Assembly (NCBI RefSeq): GCF_018991925.1
Contig: NW_024725521.1
Location: 744,001-808,000, forward strand
Direction: 5' to 3'
Source: Homarus americanus
Lineage: Eukaryota > Arthropoda > Malacostraca > Decapoda > Nephropidae
Length of the DNA: 64,000 nt
Of this stretch, positions 10,548-63,525 are shown piece after piece; within the stretch, counting starts at the first letter, position 1; each line of letters begins with the position of its first letter. The notes under the pieces were generated by a model. The model was not told the DNA's origin. It saw nothing but the letters and a program-made list of their open reading frames with translations, and ran no database searches. Position numbers and translations under genes: made by a program.

Positions 10548-13265
10548 TATATTGTAAAATTAAACTGCAATAAGTGGCACTTCTGCCAATAGGCTGTAAC
10601 CTGACTTACCCGGTAAAACACATCATTTGAAAGAGCGACATGTCTGAGCTTCTGTACATAGCACTACAGCAAGGATGTCACAGTAATTCACATATACAGT
10701 ACTGTACTGTACTAACTAAAATAAAATCTTCAATATTTTCCTGTGTGCATAGTATATGGTATTATCAACATTGGTTTAGACTTGCTATGGTATTATTTAT
10801 TACAATATGTACTGTACGTATCTTTTTGGTAGTTATTATCTGTTAATATTTTTTCTGGGAATTATAACCAAAATATTTCCCCTAGAACACATCTTCCAAT
10901 TATAATATCTAAGGGAAAATGCACACTTGATTTATGTCGTTTTAGTGAATGTCTTGTTTAAGAAGAACCTATCCATGACATAAATAGAGGACTTACTGTA
11001 TAGGGATGCCAATCATATTTTACTTGTAACTGTCTAGGTTCATTCCACTATGAAAGTACTGGGTTAAGTAACCAAGTAAGACGTATGTAATGCAAGCATG
11101 GAAATCAAGAACAGGCTATCAATTCAAGATTTTGAAATATGTACTGTATTGCATGCCAAATTTGAAAGTTATGAGAAATATTACAAATACTGTACATGAC
11201 TGTTTCATCAAGTAACAGGAACTTACATATATATACTACATTTATATATATATATATATATCTTTATTACATAATCATTTATTATTAATATACTTGAACA
11301 GTGATGATAATGAGGATGAAAAATGCATGACAGCATAGTTGGGCCAGGGCTGGGTATAAAGGTTAGCAGACAGATGACATGTTAACACAGGAAGAGCAGT
11401 GAACTTTTACTAATGAATCTGCTATTGTACATTGTTTTAATTAATTATCTGATCACAGCAACATGGCCAACTTTGTCCTGATATCAGATTTTCATTATAA
11501 AAATCAAATACCATGTACAGTATATATTTTTACATTCATCATCAGGGTGTTATAATCATATCTTAGTGCTAAAATTTCTGCTGTACAATATACAATACTG
11601 ATGACATATAACTACAGTAACTGGATATTGTCCTACTATTGACAAACATCTACCATGGCTGGTTTCCTTCCTACTGTATTGTTATTTTACCTATACTGTA
11701 CAAGTACTTAGAATTTTGTAAAAGCTAATCATTGCACAGAACAATCCATTAGACATCCTCGGTAATATTATCCTCATTGACATAGAACTCAGTGTAGGAA
11801 TTATTAAATTAGTGTTGAAAATTTACTGCAATCAACTTACCCTAATCATTTAGTAAGCACTAGAAGAGAGGATTTAAAAGTGAAAAAGTATGATGTATTT
11901 ATTAGCCATATTATAAACAGGTCATATTAATTTATGCACCTTTAAAGTTTAACAGTCCAGTTTATATTTTTGGGTAACCATTCAACTACAGTATATAGTA
12001 AAGAAAAAAGTGGCTACAGTGTAATAAATATTTTGTTTGTAATTTTATATCTGTAACCCACTTTTCCGTGTCCCAAAACATCTCTATCACTGATGCCATC
12101 TTCAAGAAAAATATGGCAGGATGAAGTATTTGGCTATGCCACATGAGATCAGCTCCATATCTGGCCCCAGACCCTTCTACAGCAATATCAAATAACTACA
12201 TAATATTTGATAATGCACAAACTCAAGAATTAAGAGAAAACATTGGTGGTTCAACTGCAAGAACAGCATGTGCCTAACAAGAGAATGCTACTGGTGCATG
12301 ATTAATGCACTATAATAGGATGTACAAAAAATTACTTAAAAAACATGATACAACAAATGAAGACAAGGTAAATGACTATTTATGACATGTTGATAGTGGA
12401 TCAATGTAATACCGCTAATTTTCAGAAGACTCGTGTAATTGCCTATCATTTAAATGTTTTCCGCTTTTATTTCAAATATGCTATTAAAAAATCAATTCCA
12501 GTACAGAAACATTTCATACAAATACACTCTCTATTCCTGATTCTTAGAAACATAAACTTGGACTTGTTATTAAGGTGATCTATTGTAAACTTATTAATTA
12601 CTTATTTAGATTGCTAAAACAACTAATACACTGGCTTTCACCATTTTTGAATGTACAGTATTATTGAAAAAATTTAAACAATCCCACACAGATCTAAATG
12701 CTGTACAACTGTTGGTGACATTCCCCCGTGAAGTTCAACACAACACCCAAGTGCGGTACTGTATATATTTGTTAATTACCTATAATGTATAGTACTTGTA
12801 AGAAAAGCACAGTAATTCTTTGACTCAATTAATTATTTTTGTGATTTATATAAAACATATCATGCACTTTTAGACCAAATAATCTCAGTACTGTACTAAA
12901 TTTACAAAAAACAAGCATAAGATTTTTTTTTTTTACCCTAGTATAAATAAAATGAAAAAATATAGCCATTGTTTAATTTTTAAAATGATGGCTCATGTTT
13001 ACAGAATACTATCTCCAGATGTCTGTGAGTGAAAGTGCACTGTATTGGATCACACATACTGTTCTGAGATCATGGCTTTGAACTAGAGCAAGAAACATTT
13101 CTAGCCTACAGAATCTATTTCTGGGACGAGAAGGAAGTTACTGTATATGCCTACATCATTAACAGAAAGTGTGTATCCAATACAAATTAAATATGAACCA
13201 GGTTATACATTGCAAGACTTTAATGAATCCAGTATTTACCAGAAACTATTATTTTTAGCCATGTA
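10548..13265. other. Intergenic, AT-rich, no recognisable gene
   Basis: Only short open frames are present, none with a recognisable domain. A short TA microsatellite is at 11242-11261. The words TACTGTAC and ACAGTACTG recur throughout. Confidence 0.45.
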
Positions 13266-14070
13266 CAGTGGTCCCTCGGTTAACGAATTACCTTCCATAA
13301 GAATCTTCATTTCCGTTAACGAACAAAATTCGGTTAATGAAATTCTTACGAAGACGTTTCAACATGTTTTGGCTTGCTCACCAGCTGGAAGATTAGTCTG
13401 CCAATACAGAAATTGGTTCTAGGGCTTACATTTGTTAAAATTGGAGTAAATATTAAGAAGGTTGTACTCTTCAATAATTTTTCAAGTTTTATACTGTACA
13501 GTACTGTATTAAAATTTTTAGTCATTTTAACACTTATTTAACATAATTGCAGTACAGGGAACTAGTTTTTGGTGCGCCCATCAGCCACTTCACTCACCCA
13601 CCAAGGACTCAGTTTGTGTCTCTGTTCAGTGGAGAAACATCTTGCTTGTGGGTCTCTTGAACACAGAGTATTTTTACGTTTTTACAGTATACAATTATTG
13701 GTCATTCTAAAATTGATTTAACATATTGACAATATATAGTGCAGTGCAGTGTTGATTTAAAGAAAATTATCTTGAATTACGCCTAGTGAACTTGAAATTT
13801 TATTGGTGAAATGACGGCATCAAGCATGGGGTGATTTCTCCACCCCCACTTCTAATTCCCATCATCATCATCATCAACCAGGAGCCTTCTACATACACAT
13901 CTCAAAGTAAGTGTACTTTACGGCATTTTTTTTTTACTTTGTATGCACTTTTCGGTGAGCTGGAACCAATTACCCAATATCCCATTGAAACAATGGATTT
14001 GGTTAACAAAATTTTCGGTTAACGAATGACCTTCTAGAATGAATTGTGTTTGTTAACCGAGGGACCACTG
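13266..14070. mobile_element. Family A MITE, copy 2
   Basis: An 805-bp element with ends CAGTGGTCCCTCGGTTAACG and its inverted copy. It is preceded by TA (13264-13265); the right flank is AA, probably a mutated duplication. It carries the intact site TACAGGGAACTAG near 13553-13566, which in copy 1 is split by the family O element. The orientation is opposite to copies 1 and 3 and the same as copy 4. No coding capacity is apparent. Confidence 0.88.
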
Positions 14071-14926
14071 AACTGTAATTTGTTCAGAATGTATGTGTGA
14101 CATTTAATGTTCACCTGTCATTGAGGACTTTTACTTTTGACCCACAATTTTTTTAGGAGTACTATTTCTCAAAATCCCGGTAACAATTTTTTTTTTTCCC
14201 AATTATAATTTTGAATCACAAAAATTGGATGTACTGTACCTTAAGTTTTTCAAGACTGTAACACTTATGTACAATAAATTAAGGGTATACAGTAATGTAT
14301 CAATGTTACTGTATATTGTATGTAATGAATTAAACCATATTTCCCATTCAACCTCTGTTGCTTGTTGACAGTATTCCTGACAAGAGTAAAAACCATATTG
14401 AAAATTTTCCCATAGTTCTCAATAAACAAATTAAAGCAAAATACAAATATTTTAAAATGGCCCATATATTTTTCACAAGACTTTTAGTTGTCAAACTAAT
14501 CAAAATGTGCCACAAGAATAAGGGATACATTTAACCTCCATGAATTTCAGTTTAGCTTTGTAACACTACAGTATTGTACTTCTACATAACTAGAATATTA
14601 AACAAATTTTTAGCATGTATTGTATTTTTTAATGATCACAGCACATGTGAAAATATAATATATACTACTACTGCAGTGTGACCAAGATAAGCGAGTGTTC
14701 TTAATTTCTCATACATTATTTACCAAAACAGAATAAAAGATCCTGGTTGTCCAAGTGTTTTAGAAGGCAATCTCTCGTCGATATATTTCGTGTGAATATT
14801 AAACGTTTTATTTTTATTTTTCAAAAAGTGTATGGTATGTATCTCAAGATTGTTGAATCACTAGTTAAACTAAGAATAGCAAGTAATGATATTTCAAAAT
14901 TCTTTTTTACTTAGGTTTGTACTGTA

Positions 14927-15066
14927 CAGTGTAACCTTGAAAACCTGGCACTGATGGGACCTACAGACTGCTAGATTTAGGAATTTTCTGGACTGAACAA
15001 GGTCATTCCATCAATGTCCTGTCACTGAAACCATGAAGCATTTCTGTCGAAAATCCCAAGGTAAAT
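14927..15066. mobile_element. Left end of a further TA-flanked element (fragment)
   Basis: CAGTGTAACCTTGAAAACC follows TA at 14925-14926 and has the general look of a pogo-type terminus, with near-repeats of the same words inside. No matching right end was found; a different element begins at 15092. Fragment and family are inference. Confidence 0.4.
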
Positions 15067-15091
15067 TAATCTACAGTTTAGTAGTAGTATA

Positions 15092-16219
15092 CAGTAAGTC
15101 CTCGCTTAACGTCGGGGTTACGTTCCTGAAAATGTGACGTTATACGAAACAACGTTAAACGGACCAATTTTTCCCATAAGAAATAGATAAAATATGGGAG
15201 TTATGTTCCTGAGCCTCCCTTTGTCCCATAAAATACATTACATATACATAAATTCAAAACTCCTTGTGTGATGCCTGGTGAGGTGCTTGTATGCATTACT
15301 ATACAGTGGGGTATGCTATAATGAATGGATTCTACTACGGATATTCCTATAACGAATGGTTTTACCTATAAAATTGAGAATGCTGTAACGAACGAAACTC
15401 ATACAACAAATTTTTATTTTTTTTTTTACTAATTTATTGTTTTTTTAATTACAAGTATTAATGATATTCTTTATTTCAGGAGTTTAGATGCATATTTATG
15501 CACTTTTTTAAATTTTTTACAATTTTATATTATATTTTTCAGTGTTAAGTGGTTGTATTTGGGGGCCTGGAACGGATTAATCGTATAACGAACGAATGCT
15601 ATAACGAACAAGGTTCTAGAACCAATTAGATTCGTTATAGCATACCCCACTGTAGTCACATTCATTGAGATTTATAAGAGAAAATCTTAAGACTCCTCTA
15701 CATGACAGATAAATATATACCACTAGGTAACCTTGGTTGGCCAGCGGGCTGGCGCCAACTGTCATAATACATCACCTCCCCCTCCGCACTTTCAGCAAGA
15801 TTGAAGGTGGTTTAGGCTTAATTTTTTTATCTTATAAAATGGCATAGATTAAAGCTAGCAGAATATATATTGCATTGTTGGAATCCTTTTAAGACAGCAA
15901 ATAAGATGAATATAGACATCATATATTTTGCACAAGAGATAAAAATTTTAGTCCCTTAAGTACATTTAAGAACTGTAATGTTTTTTCAACTTATTTTTCA
16001 GTAGATATAGTAATTTTCTTCATTTATTTTTACTCATTTATATGCATAGACCATCCTAAATACATATTGTGAAAAAAGGTAAAAAGTACGTAGTCTGTGA
16101 CGACTCAAACGACGTTGTACCAAGTCACCGGGACGTTAAACGAATTTTTGGTCTCTAAAGTTTAGCAACGTAGTACCAAAACAACGTTAAGTGGGCCGAC
16201 GTTAAGCGAGAACTTACTG
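15092..16219. mobile_element. pogo/Tigger-like MITE, family D, with a second element nested in it
   Basis: Left end CAGTAAGTCCTCGCTTAACG, right end its inverted copy with one mismatch (CAGTAAGTTCTCGC), and TA on both sides (15090-15091 and 16220-16221). The total is 1128 bp, of which 15304-15652 is a separate inserted element. The inner part shares a GGCTTAA, TTATCTTATAAAATG, TGCATTG-TGGAATCC series with the unassigned block at 33600-33740. The same terminus recurs at 25735. Confidence 0.88.
15304..15652. mobile_element. 349-bp MITE nested inside the family D element
   Basis: The ends CAGTGGGGTATGCTATAA and its inverted copy match at 22 of 23 positions, flanked by TA at 15302-15303 and 15653-15654. 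The subterminal sequence repeats ATAACGAA words. It has no coding capacity. It is clearly younger than the element it interrupts. Confidence 0.9.
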
Positions 16220-19200
16220 TACTATGCAGTATATAACTATTAGAGTAGTTTCATAAAGAAAGATACTGTAATTCAACATTCACTTTTACTTAATAATCAC
16301 AATCCACCTTAGCAGAATAGTATAGCATGAGTGAAAACATACATTAGTAAGTAGAAATAGGCACTTTAAAGTACAGGGGGTGTATTCATAATCTTGTAAA
16401 TGCATGTAAACCTTTTATAATGTGACAAATTAACCCAACTACATATTCTAATTTTTCAATCATTTTGAACTTACTGTATGTTAGACTGTTTGTGTACCAT
16501 ATAATTATTTATGATTTATTCTTGCCTTATTTGTAGTACCACAGGACTTGGAATATCATTTCATCTCGTCTTTATTTGATTAAAAAATTTTCTGCATTAT
16601 TCTTGCAAAATTAGCAAGTTGTTTGAAAGTAATGGCCAATACTATGCATGATTTTTTATAAGGGAATTTTCCTTAATAGCTATGGTTACAGTACTACAAT
16701 GAATGTTCATCATTAATGAAACACATTGCTGAGAGGCGCTGTGAGATACATCAGCCAATCATAATATCCCATGTAGTCACATGACAGTAGTAGCCAATCA
16801 TAGCTCACTCGAAAATTCATTTGAATGGCTGTAACAGAGATTGTTTTGGAATGCTAAAATTATATTTTCCGGTAAATGGAAAGTTCTGGGGATCAAAGAT
16901 TCCAGCTAACGGGGATATTACTGTACTACTATATTTTGATTTTGTATCTAAGCTGTATTTGGCAACAGTAATTCACCAATTTCTTGGCCTTCAGACATCA
17001 TATTAGTCCAGCAAACTTTTTTGGAAGTTGAAATCCCAATGTTGTCCAAAGTAGACAAGACTTAAGATACCAACCAAGTGGTCAAGCACTGAGGCTATTA
17101 TTCTGTACTGTACTGGGACAGATGTGAGCAAGTGAATTGTTGTTTACACAGTTGGTCATAAGATGGCATTTATGAGTGTAGGTGATGTGTGCCTCTCTCT
17201 TGTCTTTTGCTTGACCTGACCTGGCATGACCCCTATTTTTGCTTTGGTTGTTGTTCAACTTTTCACATTAGTACTGATCACAAGTTTGTAATTTGTGAAA
17301 CATCCCTTTACCATGACAAGTATAGCAGTAACATCGATATTTTGCTGTCATAGGTTTCTACAAGTTGCCAGAATAAGAGAAAACTTGTACAGTAGTGGTA
17401 GTTACTGAACAAGAAGTTGAAAAAAAAAAGTACCGAGTGGTATCCCAAGGGCCCTGATTTACTACGATTTCAATCTATAAAAAACAACTGTCCTGATTAT
17501 CTTGAAAAGAAAAATCAATCTATGATTGCAGTGAGCAAAAATAAAGGCATGTAAACATAGTATTATACCCATGATGAAAACTCAAGACCCTATTAAGGCT
17601 GCAGACTGATCACTAAATAGAAGTGTCCAGATTAAGCCGACACACTATTTTCATAAATGGACTATATTTATTATTGAATCTAATACTAATATAAGTACTG
17701 TACTAGTTAACAGCTGAGCTATATAATTAAAGTTATATTTACTTTTACTGTACTATACCGGGTACTGTAATTCTTTCTAATATGCTTTAGAACTGCTGTT
17801 AGTAAAGGTCTATTTAGCTCTAGAGCAACCGTTATTGAAGGTTTATTTGACTCTAAAGCAACTATCAGTAATGTTTTAAATAGCTCTAGAGCTGCTGCAA
17901 TTCATTTACCGATTTATGTTTTTATAGATGTGCAACTGGTTAAAATGTTATCTGTTCTCTGTACAGGCAAATTAAATACAGTAACTAAACTCTGGTAATT
18001 AAGGTTATGAAATATAATGTAACACCATATACCAGGAGAGGAACAGTATAAAGAAATGTACAGTACAATTTGTTGGTTCCAAGCAACTCGAGTAACATAT
18101 CTCAATGATATTAAAGCTTTATAACAATAAGCACGAAAGCAATTCATCCCTTTATCCAATGGAAACTCAAATAAAAACTAGTTTTGTTTTTGCACCTATT
18201 AATTCCTATAATATGTTTTTATTAAAAGTCTTGTGTAGGACATATGAGGGGGAGGGGGGGGGGCCAGTAAAATTTACACTTAATAACATAATAGAAAACA
18301 ATTTGATGATTCTGATGCAGTACATTTGAAAAGGAAATGAGTTTTTATTTCCCATATCTTTTTAAGGTATCCTTTTAGCCTACTGCAAGTCTCAATACTG
18401 TATTAACAATAGACTTCACTTTAAGACCTTCATGAAAAGTGATCAACCATATTACTGCCTATTCTAATATGTACACCTGGATTATTATTGATGAATTAAG
18501 CATGAAACCACACCATCATAAGTGTCCTGAAATTAACATGACTTATTACATATACTTTGTTTACAAATTTCTTTCCAATCATATGACAAATGCCAGTAGT
18601 TATTTGAGTATACCAACTACTGGCAGTGTAAGTATAAGTTGATGACAGGATGCACCTTTAATAACATTTATTTTCCCTTATAGAACCCAAAACTTTGTAA
18701 AAATACTACTACTGTACTAATACATACATATTACAAAACAATGGAAACCAACTGGCAACTGCCAAATTCCATTTATACTGAAACTATATATTTTGTAGAA
18801 CCTATACACCTAGCTCTCTAGTGAAAAAAAGAAAAAGAAAAAAATATTGGAGCACTAGATGTTAGAGCTGTATGTTCATGTTTTTATTATATATTCTACT
18901 TTAGATCTAAACAGAGAAAGACCACACAGGTCACTGCTAGTTAATGACCCAAAGCAGTTAGTGTAAGAGACTGACAGAAAACACAAAAAGATGAAAGCTA
19001 CACACTTAATCATCCTATTTCAAAGTCAAATGGGAACTATAATAATAAACGCACTTTTTAAAACAATATTCACTACAGATCCATAAGGATTACCATTTTG
19101 TCATGACTTACAAAAGTGCAAGTATAATTTTACCTATCGATCTGTATTAGCCATTATACAGTGGGGTGCCAATGCAGGAACTCCTAACACCTAGTAATCA

Positions 19201-20514
19201 CTGCACATTCTTGCAAGGCTCATTCATAACAGGTAATTCAATTGAACCTCTTTACATATTATATAAAGGCATGAGGCACAATTTATATAACTTTATTGTT
19301 GGAAAAATTTATCAAAAAGGCTTTTCATCTTTGTTGAAAATGTGAAAAAAATAATCCAATTAATAATATAACCATAAAGTAATTAACATGGGAAACAAAA
19401 ATATTTTACATGGGGAACAGCAATATTGATGTTCTGCCATTAATAAAAAGCCTAATTGAAATACTGCTATTTACAAGATGTACATGGTTACTCATAAAAA
19501 TGTTACTTTCTAGTATACTTGTATTGGCTAAGTTAAGTTACTTAATCTAACCCTGATGTTCATGTTGCTCACCATCGTTTTCTCCTTCTAAACGCTGAGA
19601 GGTATGTTTCTCAATACTGTACATTCACTCTACTGGGAATATTAGAAATTACCCCAATGTTTTCTATTCTTTCAAGCAGTTCTTCACCATCCTGCACCCT
19701 CTTAAGTACAGTAGATTAGATGTGTTCTGATAACATTTTTGTGAATAATCTTGTATAATTTCCTATGAAATATAACTTAAAGTACATACAAATTAACCTG
19801 GACTTTAAATAAACGTTCTTTGCTTAGTTAATAGTCACACGACAGTGTATGGACGTTCCAGTTAAATTGATAAGCAATGTTAATCTAAACTGGGAGATAC
19901 AACAAATGAATACATTACTGTATTGATAACCTCTGAAGTATGGAGAAAGTCAATTTTCTCTTAAAAAATAACTTAATGGTTAGAGAAAGATAAATTGGAC
20001 CAATTATTAAATCACAGGAGGAATTTTGAATTTCATCTAATGATCTACTGTAGGTATCACATAACTGTTTTCTGACAGAGTTTAAGAGAGCTTTAAAGTA
20101 CAGTACAGAGATAAGAGACAAATAACAGCTAGTTTCATCTGATTTTAAGGATCATGCCATTTAAATTTTTCTAAATTAGGACCATCATTTGTAATAACAG
20201 TACATTACACATTTTAATGTGTCTACAGCACTTCCACTGGTTGTCTAACAAGACACAACAATCAATGAGAGGCCAATCATGAACACTAGGTCTTTTAGTT
20301 TATGATTTAATTTATTATTTCAATCATTAAATCAAATCAAATTACATACTGTACTACTGATGCTGCAACCCAAAACGTGGCATCACAGCTTCTATTACTG
20401 ATTGCTAGAAAATCTGCATTAGGGTATTTCTAATGTTACTTAATAACAATGGACAATATTCATGCAGTATGCAAAATATAGTTAAAAAGAAAATTTCTCA
20501 ATGATGAAACTTTT
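16220..20514. other. Intergenic and Vps4 3' flank, no recognisable gene
   Basis: AT-rich with short open frames only. For Vps4, transcribed leftward, AATAAA signals on the minus strand occur at 20311-20316 (about 200 bases past the stop) and at 19292-19297, so its 3' UTR probably ends in 19270-20300. The rest holds nothing I can name. Confidence 0.45.
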
Positions 20515-30050
<9,536 letters not shown>

Positions 30051-30281
30051 ATCTACACCCTTTTCCGTGCTAGCCGAGACCTGAATCACTCGTTTCAGAT
30101 ATAAACATTAAGATGGAAAAATAAGTGGGAATGTAACTTATATCTATAAACAGAAAAACATCGTATTATTCCTTTTAATCCGCAAATTTTGTAGTATTTT
30201 GATATTATGTAGTATTAAATACCTTTAGTATTTGGATTTATTTTACTTATAGTTTTGGTAAACACTGGCCTGTGACGTAGG

Positions 30282-30289
30282 TGACGTCA
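30282..30289. promoter_or_regulatory. CRE/ATF palindrome
   Basis: A perfect TGACGTCA, about 230 bp upstream of the Vps4 start codon, outside the main arms of the inverted repeat. CREB/ATF family proteins bind this sequence; use at this locus is inference. Confidence 0.5.
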
Positions 30290-30290
30290 G

Positions 30291-30705
30291 AATCACGAGT
30301 AACGCGGGAACTTTAACTATTTTGTCCGGTCAGACTTATTACCCAAATGTAGCCGCAATGACGTCAAATAATGGTCCTAGATGAATAAATCGGACTGCCA
30401 ATCACTTCTCGACTAGTATTTGGTGTCACAAAGTAAAAAAAAATTGGTAAACTTAATTTAATCTGAGCTAATAGATCAAGTGCATGTACCTAACCTAATT
30501 TAACCTAACCTAACACAACACAACTCAGATTAAATTAGGTTTTCCATTTTTTTTTTACTTTGTGACACCAAATACTAGTCGAGAAGTGATTGGCAGTCCG
30601 ATTTATTCATCTAGGACCATTATTTGACGTCATTGCGGCTACATTTAGGTAATAAGTCTGACCAGTGTAACTTCAAGAAAACGCTTTTTTTTAATTTCGT
30701 GATTC
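30291..30705. repeat. Large inverted repeat (foldback) between Vps4 and Vps8
   Basis: The strong arms are about 30328-30474 and 30525-30663, nearly perfect complements apart from an A/T-run length difference and small changes. An outer, weaker continuation pairs AATCACGA at 30291-30298 with TCGTGATT at 30698-30705. The loop (about 30475-30525) contains CCTAA-type words. Each arm holds one TGACGTCA. It may be a foldback transposon or MITE; no flanking duplication was recognised. Confidence 0.85.
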
Positions 30706-31080
30706 TCAACAAGGAGGTTGAAAAAACACATTTTCTTAGCGTTCCACAAAATAAGATTATATCCATTGCACTAATCATCAAATATTAAGCAAAATGAGAC
30801 CACCAATAAAGGGAAGAATAATACTATAATACAATGGTATGTAAAGCTTTATTAACATGCCGTAAACATTGTCTCCCAATACTCCTTTTGCCTGTTGCCT
30901 CAATAGTTTTGTGTAATGTAGTTAAACTGACTGAAAAAATTATGATTTCAGAATGTATATAAAGTATTTTGGTTATTGTAAACTATTATAAACTGCTTGA
31001 TCTGGTGTGAATGGTGTTATCTATTTTTTTCCATACCAAAACACTGAAGACAGTATACGACTACTCGGACACTGTTAACT

Positions 31081-61995
<30,915 letters not shown>

Positions 61996-62900
61996 GTAAG
62001 TACAGTACTGTATTGGATTTTTTATATGGATGTTAGCAAAGCAATGGCAGTGCATGGGAAAGTGAGCAGTGATTTTCAAAGACTCGCTCACCATTATAGT
62101 GGAAATGCATTCACATTTTGCATGTTTTTGGATTTTGGCTTTTCAGACTGGAGATCATGAATCATACTAAGATGTTTATTTCAATATGAAATATATAAAT
62201 GTACAGGTATTGTAACTTAGAGTAAATGAAACATGGCAATTTATATAATAAAGACAAAGCATTTTGTGAAACAATGTTTTAGACGTCATATAATTCTTGC
62301 ATCTTAGAGCCTTACACCAAACTAATTGGATTTAAATTGAGTACAGTAATCCCTCACCAACCACAGATTTACTAACTATGGTTTTGAGTATCCACCATTG
62401 TACACCATTTTATTAACCATGGCCACTTCAGATTTCTAGCCTGGTGTTGATGTATTCTTTGCTAGATCACATCTATTAAGTGCTTTGTATTGTTTGCTTC
62501 ATCATATAGAATGTCCTTAAATAACAACTTGTAGTCCTCTACCATACCCAGGTTGTTTCCCTTTTCTAACCTCTTTAAATTAATTTGCTTATTTTCACGC
62601 TACACATTATTTACTTTTGTACAGTATATGGCTTCCTCCTGTCCTGGCAATATTATTACTTAACACTGAGGGTTGGGGAGGCAGCCACACCCCTTGTGGT
62701 CTGGTTGTAGCCATCCCGCTCACCGAGTCATTACAATCAGTGCATTTCTGGAAAATTCCGAGAAAATCTCTCCGTTCCGAACATTCAAACGGATTTCCAA
62801 GAGATTGCATCATGTTTCCAATGCGGAGACGCGTGCTGGGCAGGCTCAAAGTGCTCGTGAATGGCTGTTGTATCTCACAGCGTGTCTCCTCGAACTCTTG

Positions 62901-62966
62901 CATCATGACACTCTTACTCGTACATCATGACAGTCTTACTCGTCCATCATGACACTCTTAGTTCAT
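62901..62966. repeat. Three tandem 22-bp units
   Basis: Units begin at 62901, 62923 and 62945, each starting CATCATGACA and differing at one or a few positions, the last most. In Vps8 intron 21. Confidence 0.85.
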
Positions 62967-63525
62967 TGTCTGTTGCCATTGTACACGCTTCTTCCCTCGC
63001 TCACTGCTGTTTTAGTATACCTGTATAATCTGTTTTGTGCAGTACTATACATAATTGTTCTAGCATATAATCAACCAAGAATACCATTAAAGAAGTGTTA
63101 AGATGTAAAAAGTGATTACATATATGTACTGTAAGTGTGAAAGTACAGTACTGTACATATCAGAGTGGGCAGTGTATGCCTACTGTGTAGAAGGTGTATG
63201 TGCTGTACATTATAGTGTGTGTCGAATCCCTACTTCATGGAGGGAGATGAGAGGGATAGTTAACAACACCTGCTACAGAAGGTGGTACAGGACAAAGGCA
63301 GGCCATCCTATATTATCATATCACTATTAGGCCTGCCTGCATCATTTTTGGGTTACTCTTTTACACTGAGTCATATTGCTCATTAACTTAAGGTGTGGTT
63401 ATTGTATTGGCAACAGCTTAAAATTTTTACACCTAGGTGGCCTTATGGCCAGCCAGCCTCAAAGATGAGGGGGTAACCTTTATATACTGTATTCACCCTA
63501 TAATCCATCTTTGTTACAAGTGGTA

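Larger units (their letters stand above)
30051..31080. promoter_or_regulatory. Shared divergent promoter region of Vps4 and Vps8
   Basis: The two start codons point away from each other across 1030 bp. The interval contains three perfect CRE palindromes (TGACGTCA) at 30282-30289, 30359-30366 and 30625-30632, a related TGACGTAG at 30272-30279, and a large inverted repeat. No TATA box stands out at a fixed distance from either start. Transcription start sites cannot be read from the sequence, so the extent of each 5' UTR is unknown. Promoter function is inferred from position. Confidence 0.7.

Noticed and set aside
30487..30520. CCTAA-type words in the foldback loop as an interstitial telomere
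   Set aside because: Only a few imperfect units (about 30 bp) are present, too short to call a telomeric array.
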